Part shown: one piece after another, positions 27,665 through 34,180 of the stretch
Numbering within the stretch: position 1 is the first letter of the stretch
How the letters are laid out: each line of letters opens with the position of its first letter
DNA from: an uncultured SAR86 cluster bacterium
Lineage (GTDB): Bacteria; Pseudomonadota; Gammaproteobacteria; Magnimaribacterales; D2472
DNA length: 34,180 nucleotides
Assembly: GCA_902517425.1 (NCBI GenBank)
Contig: CABYCI010000010.1
Span: 1-34,180, forward strand
Direction: 5' to 3'
Made by a program: the position numbers and the translations under genes
The notes under the pieces: model-generated
The model's database searches: none
What the model was told of the DNA's origin: nothing
What the model saw: only the letters and a program-made list of their open reading frames with translations

Positions 27665-27678
27665 ACACTATATAGTGT
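27665..27678. repeat. 14-bp perfect palindrome acactatatagtgt immediately upstream of scpA
   Basis: Self-reverse-complementary on direct reading; ends 6 nt before the scpA start codon. Confidence 0.55.
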
Positions 27679-27802
27679 AAGTTTTGGTTATTTTAATACA
27701 ATATCTTGTGCATTTCCTTAAAATAACTAATTTAAATAATAAAATTTTTAGTTAATTATTTTAATTAAGCTGTTTCCATTGTCTTACTTTCATTTAATAA
27801 TA

Positions 27803-27831
27803 TTCACCCATTATAGAAATAGGTATATAAC
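27803..27831 (+). promoter_or_regulatory. Candidate sigma70-type promoter for the DAHP synthase gene
   Basis: TTCACC (27803-27808), 17-nt spacer, TATAAC (27826-27831), ending 10 nt before the ATG at 27842. Confidence 0.4.
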
Positions 27832-27841
27832 ATAGAGATAC

Positions 27842-28891
27842 ATGAACTATTCGACTGACAATACAAGAATTATAGATAGGAGAAAAGTGCCTGCGCCATA
27901 TGAGCTTGTTAATAAATATCCAATCAATGAAAGTATTGCAAAACTTGTATATGGCACCAGAAATCAAATTAGCCAAATATTGCATGATAAAGATGACCGA
28001 ATATTTGTAGTTGTGGGTCCCTGTTCTATTCACGATCCGATAAGTGCTTTAGATTATGCAAAAAAACTTTCCGGCGAGTATAAGAAATTTAGTGAGAATC
28101 TTTTAATAATAATGAGAGTTTATTTTGAAAAGCCAAGAACAACAGTTGGTTGGAAAGGATTGATTAATGATCCTGACATTAATGAAACATATGATATTGC
28201 CAAAGGTCTAGAATTAGCTAGAAAGGTATTAATAGATATTGCTGATTTAGGTTTGCCAGCTGGAACTGAATTTCTTGACCCGATATCACCACAATATGTA
28301 ACAGATGTAATTTCATGGGGTGCAATTGGAGCTAGGACCGCAGAGAGTCAAATTCATAGAGAGCTTGCATCTGGTTTATCATGTCCAATAGGTATTAAAA
28401 ATGGCACTGACGGAAGCCTTAAAGCTGCCATAGATGGTATTCAAGCTGCTAATCATTCTCATGTTTTTCTTGGTGCGACAAAAGAAGCAGATATTGCAAT
28501 GTTAAAAACTGCAGGTAACAACGATGCACATATAATTCTAAGGGGAGGAAAGACACCTAACTATGATTTTGAATCAGTTAATAATACTCTTACAGCCTTA
28601 AAAGAGGCAGAGGTAAATGAGTCTATTATGATAGATGCCAGTCATGGCAATAGTCAGAAAAAATTTAAACAACAAATACCAGTAGTGGAGTCAATTTGCA
28701 GTCAGATTGCAGAAGGTAGTAAAAATATAAAAGGAGTTATGATTGAAAGTCATTTACAAGAAGGTAATCAAAAGATTTCTGATAGTTTGAACTATGGTCA
28801 GAGCATAACAGACGCATGTATGGGCTGGGACGATACATTAATATGTTTAGAAAAACTTAATGCAGCTATTAATATAAAAAGAGGTACTTAG
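27842..28891 (+). CDS. Class I 3-deoxy-7-phosphoheptulonate (DAHP) synthase
   Basis: 349 aa; VVVGPCSIHDP, MRVYFEKPRTTVGWKGLINDP, PAGTEFLDPISPQY, GAIGARTAESQIHRELASGLSCPIGIKNGTDG, IDASHGNSQKK. Confidence 0.95.
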   Translation: MNYSTDNTRIIDRRKVPAPYELVNKYPINESIAKLVYGTRNQISQILHDKDDRIFVVVGPCSIHDPISALDYAKKLSGEYKKFSENLLIIMRVYFEKPRTTVGWKGLINDPDINETYDIAKGLELARKVLIDIADLGLPAGTEFLDPISPQYVTDVISWGAIGARTAESQIHRELASGLSCPIGIKNGTDGSLKAAIDGIQAANHSHVFLGATKEADIAMLKTAGNNDAHIILRGGKTPNYDFESVNNTLTALKEAEVNESIMIDASHGNSQKKFKQQIPVVESICSQIAEGSKNIKGVMIESHLQEGNQKISDSLNYGQSITDACMGWDDTLICLEKLNAAINIKRGT

Positions 28892-28896
28892 TTTAA

Positions 28897-29694
28897 TTGG
28901 AAAAGGGAGAAAATTTATCATTCTCAAAAGAGGTTGCTGAAACGTTAGGATTAGAATGTGCGATTATTCTTAATTTATTTAAAGAAATTGAGTCAAGTGA
29001 TATTTCATCACAAGACAGATTGTTGGCTTATGCAGTCAATGCCCTTCCTTTCATTGACCCTCTAAAAATCAAAAAATCAATTGATAAGCTAAATCAATTT
29101 AATCTAATTGATTTTGATAAAGAATCATCAAAAAAAGACTATGTAATCAAAAAGCCGACTAAGAATTTAGAATCTCGACAGATAGACCCAGACTGGCAAC
29201 CGTCAGAGGATACTCTTGAAATAGTAAAAATGACTTCGATTTCTAATGATTTCATGAACCTTAAATTAAAAGAATTTAGAATCTATTGGACAGAAAGAGG
29301 ACAGAAAAAAAATAATTGGAACATAACTTTCTTAGATTTCATTAGAAGAGAATGGGCGAAAGAAAATAACTCAAATAAAGGCCTGCCATATACCATTAAT
29401 GAAAAATGGTTCCCTGATGAAGATGTCTTTGATATTTTGAACTTATCCGATATATCAAGAGATTCTGCGTTAAAATATTTAAGAGAATTTATTCTATATT
29501 GGAAAGACAAAGGAGCTGCTTTTACAACGTGGAATTCTAAATTTATTGATCACGTCAAAAGACGACACATGATTAATGCTAATATGAGTAATAATGAAAA
29601 AAATAAGGAATATATTGAGCCAGGAAAATATACAAAAGATTTCAAAACAAGAAAAAATGACACAACTTGGGCAAACGAAATTAGCCTCGACTAA
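28897..29694 (+). CDS. DnaT-like protein with N-terminal winged-helix-like region and two tandem DnaT-type ssDNA-binding domains; TTG start
   Basis: 265 aa; repeats PDWQPSEDTLEIVKMTSISNDFMNLKLKEFRIYWTERGQKKNNWNITFLDFIRREW and EKWFPDEDVFDILNLSDISRDSALKYLREFILYWKDKGAAFTTWNSKFIDHVKRRH match the W-P-(x)n-eF..YW...G....W...F DnaT-domain pattern. Confidence 0.7.
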   Translation: MEKGENLSFSKEVAETLGLECAIILNLFKEIESSDISSQDRLLAYAVNALPFIDPLKIKKSIDKLNQFNLIDFDKESSKKDYVIKKPTKNLESRQIDPDWQPSEDTLEIVKMTSISNDFMNLKLKEFRIYWTERGQKKNNWNITFLDFIRREWAKENNSNKGLPYTINEKWFPDEDVFDILNLSDISRDSALKYLREFILYWKDKGAAFTTWNSKFIDHVKRRHMINANMSNNEKNKEYIEPGKYTKDFKTRKNDTTWANEISLD

Positions 29695-30241
29695 AGAAGA
29701 TTTAATTAAATCAATTGATTCCTTGTTCTTAAAACTTGAGCTTGCGTATCATTATCAATTTTATAAAGTTTTTGGTACTGATGATAAATTAAAAGAAGGT
29801 AAAAAACTTTGGGCGGTTAGTTTAAAACATATTTCCTCAGAAATAATTCTTGAGGCAATTGAAAATGTTATAAGCTCTCAATCATACCTTCCAACGCTGA
29901 CTGATTTGCTGAAAGCTTGCAATGATATAAATAGAAAAGATGGATTTCCCTCTTTAGAAGAAGCATATTTTGAAGCAAGAAGGTCTTATCAACCTAGAAA
30001 AGATTTTAACTGGACGCATCCAATTGTTTATTTTGCTGGAAAAAAAACTGGTTGGAATATACTTGATGAAAAAGATTCTAATCTAAGCCTTCAAGTTTTT
30101 AGAAAAAATTATATGTACTTAAAAATGCAAGCACAAAATGGAACGGAATTTAAAATAAAAAGTGATTCGGATAACAATGAGAAGTTAGAGCCATTCAATA
30201 GAGATTTATTTAAAAAACTTAGAAATAAATTCAAAGTCTAA
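29657..30241 (+). CDS. Phage lambda P-like helicase-loader protein
   Basis: MTQLGQTKLASTKEDLIKSIDSLFLKLELAYHYQF...LKEGKKLWAVSLKHISSEIILEAIENVISSQSYLPTLTDLLKACND...FPSLEEAYFEARR...NWTHPIVYFAGKKTGWNIL...VFRKNYMYL resembles lambda P / P-like loaders. ORF-track start is 29594; ATG 29657 is preferred because it has the smaller overlap with the upstream gene. Confidence 0.65.
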   Translation: MTQLGQTKLASTKEDLIKSIDSLFLKLELAYHYQFYKVFGTDDKLKEGKKLWAVSLKHISSEIILEAIENVISSQSYLPTLTDLLKACNDINRKDGFPSLEEAYFEARRSYQPRKDFNWTHPIVYFAGKKTGWNILDEKDSNLSLQVFRKNYMYLKMQAQNGTEFKIKSDSDNNEKLEPFNRDLFKKLRNKFKV

Positions 30242-30256
30242 AAAATCGTTAAATAT

Positions 30257-31135
30257 ATGAAAATAACAAAAAATATTAGGATATCTTTATACATTTTAGT
30301 TCCAATTTTAATTTGGATGCTCTCAGGTATTTTTAAGACTGAAAAATTAGATGAGCCCGAGCTAACAAATGATTTATTTACCGTGCAAACAGTTGTAAGT
30401 AATTCAGTTGAATACCAGCCCTTGATTAAATTAAAGGCAACTTCAATGTCGGAAGCTCGAATTGGGGTTAAAGCAAAAACCTCTGGAGAAGTTGTAAACA
30501 TTGGAGCGGTTCAAGGTGAATATGTAAACAAGGATTTAGTTTTATGTAGTCTAGGAATAGTTGAACTGAATAGAACAGAAGTTAAAGCTCCTTTTGCAGG
30601 ATATGTTGAAAATATTGTAAAACCTGGCAATTTTCTTGAAAGAGGTCAAATTTGTGCAACTCTTATTCAACTTAGTCCTATCATTTTTATAGCTGGAGTG
30701 CCTGAGTATGAGATCAACAAAGTCGAAGAAGGACAAGAAGTCATTCTTGAATTAGTAACAGGTAAAGTAATAAAAGGATATTTAACCTTTGTTTCTAAAA
30801 GTGCATCTTCGGACACGAGAACGTTTAGTGTTGAATCTCAAGTTGCTAATTCCGGTGGTGAAATAAAAGATGGCCTAACTGCAAGTATGACGATAAGAAT
30901 AGATAAGGTTAAGGCCCATAAAATCTCACCATCCATATTACTACTAAATGATGATGGAAAATTAGGAATTAGAATAGTGGATCAAAATAAAATAGCTAAA
31001 TTTACTGAAATATCCATTTTAGAAGATTCTGAAGAAGGTTTATGGGTCACAGATATACCAGATTCTGTCGAGATTATTATCCAGGGTCAGGGCTTTGTTG
31101 AGGATGGTCAAAAAGTAATAACTAATCCTCAATGA
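30257..31135 (+). CDS. RND efflux periplasmic adaptor (membrane fusion protein)
   Basis: 292 aa; signal/TM N-terminus; ARIGVKAKTSGEVVNIGAVQGEYVNKDLVLCSL, KAPFAGYVENIVKPGNFLERGQ, SRTFSVESQ-type barrel region; overlaps the permease gene. Confidence 0.9.
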   Translation: MKITKNIRISLYILVPILIWMLSGIFKTEKLDEPELTNDLFTVQTVVSNSVEYQPLIKLKATSMSEARIGVKAKTSGEVVNIGAVQGEYVNKDLVLCSLGIVELNRTEVKAPFAGYVENIVKPGNFLERGQICATLIQLSPIIFIAGVPEYEINKVEEGQEVILELVTGKVIKGYLTFVSKSASSDTRTFSVESQVANSGGEIKDGLTASMTIRIDKVKAHKISPSILLLNDDGKLGIRIVDQNKIAKFTEISILEDSEEGLWVTDIPDSVEIIIQGQGFVEDGQKVITNPQ

Positions 31136-34100
31136 CAAAGATAATTGATTTTGCATTAAAAAAAGCAAAAACAACTTTATTAATTGCTTTCATGATTATT
31201 GTTGCCGGCTCTTATGCCCGTCAAGAAATTCCAATTGCTGCATCGCCAAACGTTCAATTACCATTTATAACTGTGTCGGTATTTCTAGATGGGGCTTCCC
31301 CTGGAGACACTTCAAGACTAATTGCTAGGCCTCTAGAGAACAGATTAAAAACAGTAACTGGAGTTAAAAATATAAGATCGACAAGTTATTTAAGCTACGC
31401 AAGAATTTTCTTGGAATTTGAAGTTGGCTTTGATATTGATAAGGCTCTTGTAGATGTTAAACAAGGTGTTGAAGAAATTAAATATCAACTTCCACTTGGA
31501 GCAGAAGATCCTCAAATAGAAGAATACAGTGAAGCAAGCTTTCCTGTAATGAATATTAGTATTGTAGGTGGTAAATCAGTAAGGCAAAAAGTTTTTTATG
31601 CACGAGAACTCAAAGATAGGATTGAGCCTATTGAGCAAATTCTTGAAGTCAATATGACTGGTGCGCCTGAGGAGGTTTTAGAGGGCGTCATAGATAAATC
31701 TAAAATGGAGTCGTATGGAGTCACCTTATCTGATATATATAATTCTGTTGCAAATAACAACTTAATTATTCCAGGTGGGAAGCAAGATACTGGTAGAGGA
31801 AGTTTTAATATAGAAGTTCCTAGCATTATTGAATCAGCTAAAGATATATATGCTATTCCTGTTAAAGTTACTAAAGATGCGATTGTTACGTTGGGTGAAA
31901 TTGCTTCTGTCAAAAGAACTTTTAAAGATTTTACTTCTTATGCAAGAGTTAATGGGCAAGATGCTGTTACTTTAGAAATTTCTTTAAGAGAAAGTGCTAA
32001 TGCTATTGATGCTTCAAATGCTATTAGAGAGGTTTTAGATAATTTTGATTCAGAACTTCCAAAAAATCTGAAGATTGTAATTTCCAATGACGATACTATC
32101 TATGCCAGTCTCATGGTTAAAGAGTTAAACGGAAATATTATTGCTGCAGTAATTTTAATTATGGTTTTAGTCATTGCCAGCATGGGTGCAAGGGTTTCGA
32201 TGTTAGTTGGTCTATCAATACCCTTCTGTTTTTTAATGACGTACTTGATATTGTATACCTTAGATATGGAAGTTAATTTTTTAGTTATGATGGGGCTCCT
32301 TCTTGGTATGGGAATGTTGATAGATGGTTCAATTGTAATTACAGAATTTGCAGACAAAAAAATTGCTGAAGGCTTATCAAGGGCCGAAGGTTATACTTTA
32401 GCCTCAAAGAGAATGTTCTACCCGATAATTGCTTCTACTGGAACAACAATGGCAGCATTTATACCTGTAATGTTTTGGCCGGGGTTTACTGGTCAATTTA
32501 TGAGGTACCTTCCGATAACAATTTTCTTTGTACTATTAGCTTCACTATTCTATTCATTAATAGTTATTCCTGTTTTGGGATCTTATTTTGGACAAAAAAA
32601 ATCAGCTCTTAATTCTGATGATGGTAATATTTCAATATTTACAAAGCTCACCGATTGGTATGGAAAATACATAAAACGTTTTGTTCAAAACCCTGTTGAA
32701 ACAGTAATTGCCGTGGTAGCGGTTTTGCTAATAATAATAATGAGTTATGGATACTCTGGAAAGGGAACGGTCTATTTTGCAATTGTTGATCCAGTTCAGG
32801 CAAACATAACTGTAAAAGCAAGAGGTAATTTTTCTGCTCTAGAAACTAAAAAAATTATTGAACAGGTTGAAGAACGATTCTTAAAAGTAGAAGGAATAAA
32901 AAATGTGTACTTAAGATCAGGAACAAATTGGTGGCAATCAGGTGCTGACAGAATTGGTGGTGGTTTTGTAGAAACCTTGGAACCTTCGCAGACAAAAATC
33001 TCTGGTTTCGAAATTATGGATCGATTGAAAGATTCAACAATTGATCTTCCTGGAATAACAGTGGAAGTTGAAGCTGATATAGGTGGCCCATCATTTGATT
33101 CTCCAATTGAACTGGATGTATATGGGGATACAGAAGAAACAGTAAATAATGCTGTTAGTCTTATAGAGAACTTCATGAGAAATGACATGATAGGTCTCAA
33201 TAATATTTTTTCTTCAAAAGCATATCCATCTGTGGAGTGGAGCGTTGAAGTTGACAAACAAAAGGCAGCTCAATTGGGTGTAAGTGTTGGGGATGTTGGA
33301 GCTTTAGTTCAAATGCTAACTAATGGTTTTAAAGTTGGTGAATATCGTCCTGACGATGCAAAGGATGAAGTAGAAATTAGGGCTAGATTTCCAGATTCAG
33401 ATAGAACCATAACAGGAATAAGAGATCTTAATGTTGTTACGAAAAAGGGAACTGTTCCAGTAAGTTCATTTGTTAAGGTTATACCTAAAGAGAATCGTCA
33501 AACTGTTAATAGAAAAAATGGTAAATATTTTCAGGAGGTAGGAGCTGGTACACTAGATGAATCAGAAGTTTCGCTAAAAGTAAGTGAATTAAATAATTGG
33601 TTAAATTCTACAGATTTAGGGCCCGGAATTTCCTATGGTTTTGGAGGTATGGCTGAAGAAACTGAGGAAGTTAATAATTTCATGATTACTGCTGGAATAA
33701 CTGCGGTATTTATGATGCTGTTGATGTTGATCACTCAATTTAATAGTTTTTATCAATCATTTATTATTCTATCTTCAGTTACTATTTCATTCGTTGGAGT
33801 TCTTTTAGGATTATTAATCACAGGTAAATCTTTTAGTACCACGATGACTGGCTTATCAATAGTCACTCTAGCGGGTATTGTTGTAAATAATAATATTGTA
33901 TTAATTGATACTTTTAATAAATTAAAGGAAGAGGCTCCCCACCTTGAGAAATCTATACATATTATAAATGCATGCAAACAAAGATTAAGACCAATTCTAT
34001 TAACTTCATTGACGACCATATTTGGTTTAATGCCACTTGCTATGGGTATAAGCTTAGATATTATTTCTCGAGAAGTATTAGTAGGAAGTAGGATAGTTGA

Positions 34101-34180
34101 TTGGTGGTCAAATCTTGCAGTTTCTATTGTATTTGGTCTTGGTTTTAGTACATTTATAACGTTAATACTTACCCCTGCTG
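31132..34180 (+). CDS. RND efflux transporter permease (HAE1/AcrB-like), C-terminus beyond window
   Basis: Hand translation from ATG 31132: MTKIIDFALKKAKTTLLIAFMIIVAGSYARQEIPIAASPNVQLPFITVSVFLDGASPGDTSRLIARPLENRLKTVTGVKNIRS... No stop before the window end, so absent from the ORF track. Confidence 0.93.
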   Translation, partial: MTKIIDFALKKAKTTLLIAFMIIVAGSYARQEIPIAASPNVQLPFITVSVFLDGASPGDTSRLIARPLENRLKTVTGVKNIRSTSYLSYARIFLEFEVGFDIDKALVDVKQGVEEIKYQLPLGAEDPQIEEYSEASFPVMNISIVGGKSVRQKVFYARELKDRIEPIEQILEVNMTGAPEEVLEGVIDKSKMESYGVTLSDIYNSVANNNLIIPGGKQDTGRGSFNIEVPSIIESAKDIYAIPVKVTKDAIVTLGEIASVKRTFKDFTSYARVNGQDAVTLEISLRESANAIDASNAIREVLDNFDSELPKNLKIVISNDDTIYASLMVKELNGNIIAAVILIMVLVIASMGARVSMLVGLSIPFCFLMTYLILYTLDMEVNFLVMMGLLLGMGMLIDGSIVITEFADKKIAEGLSRAEGYTLASKRMFYPIIASTGTTMAAFIPVMFWPGFTGQFMRYLPITIFFVLLASLFYSLIVIPVLGSYFGQKKSALNSDDGNISIFTKLTDWYGKYIKRFVQNPVETVIAVVAVLLIIIMSYGYSGKGTVYFAIVDPVQANITVKARGNFSALETKKIIEQVEERFLKVEGIKNVYLRSGTNWWQSGADRIGGGFVETLEPSQTKISGFEIMDRLKDSTIDLPGITVEVEADIGGPSFDSPIELDVYGDTEETVNNAVSLIENFMRNDMIGLNNIFSSKAYPSVEWSVEVDKQKAAQLGVSVGDVGALVQMLTNGFKVGEYRPDDAKDEVEIRARFPDSDRTITGIRDLNVVTKKGTVPVSSFVKVIPKENRQTVNRKNGKYFQEVGAGTLDESEVSLKVSELNNWLNSTDLGPGISYGFGGMAEETEEVNNFMITAGITAVFMMLLMLITQFNSFYQSFIILSSVTISFVGVLLGLLITGKSFSTTMTGLSIVTLAGIVVNNNIVLIDTFNKLKEEAPHLEKSIHIINACKQRLRPILLTSLTTIFGLMPLAMGISLDIISREVLVGSRIVDWWSNLAVSIVFGLGFSTFITLILTPA

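Noticed and set aside
28897-30241. Prophage remnant explanation for the DnaT/P-like genes
   Set aside because: No integrase, structural, lysis or regulatory phage genes and no att-like repeats were seen on either side; not excluded beyond the window.
31596-31913. 105-aa minus-strand ORF
   Set aside because: Antisense to the RND permease; no motif support.
32796-33257. 153-aa minus-strand ORF within the RND permease region
   Set aside because: Antisense to a continuous RND permease frame that is absent from the track only because it has no stop in the window; low-complexity Ser/Pro-rich translation.
1-34180. CRISPR arrays, IS elements, rRNA genes
   Set aside because: No regularly spaced direct repeats, transposase motifs, terminal inverted repeats with flanking duplications, or rRNA signatures were seen on reading.

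Overview
This is a 34.2-kb, AT-rich, very compact bacterial chromosomal segment. Gene content and order suggest a streamlined marine gammaproteobacterium, possibly SAR86-like; that assignment is inference only. From left to right it contains: (1) a surface-polysaccharide block on the minus strand (PseC-like aminotransferase fragment, ABC exporter/flippase, TviB/WbpA-type nucleotide-sugar dehydrogenase, UDP-uronate 4-epimerase-like protein, Wzz-like protein) that stops at tRNA-Leu(UAA) and tRNA-Cys(GCA); (2) a minus-strand run of 13 almost gapless or overlapping genes (gyrA-serC-pheA-tyrA-aroA-cmk-rpsA-ihfB-pyrF-pgi-uvrC-pgsA and a short UDP-glucose-dehydrogenase-like gene); (3) a three-gene pntAB transhydrogenase; (4) ubiG-gph-SDR on the plus strand; (5) alkA-like, rluB, scpB and scpA on the minus strand; (6) a class I DAHP synthase; (7) a two-gene module with a tandem DnaT-domain protein and a lambda-P-like helicase-loader protein; (8) an RND efflux pair whose permease runs off the right edge. 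The strongest candidate for an unusual system is the DnaT-tandem/lambda-P-like pair (28897-30241), which looks like a domesticated phage-type helicase-loading module with no phage genes nearby. Other notable points are a UDP-glucose-dehydrogenase-like protein lacking its C-terminal domain, placed where many gammaproteobacteria have tRNA-Gly; a five-domain ribosomal protein S1; and a gyrA-led operon with essentially no intergenic DNA. No CRISPR array, IS element, integrase or rRNA was seen.
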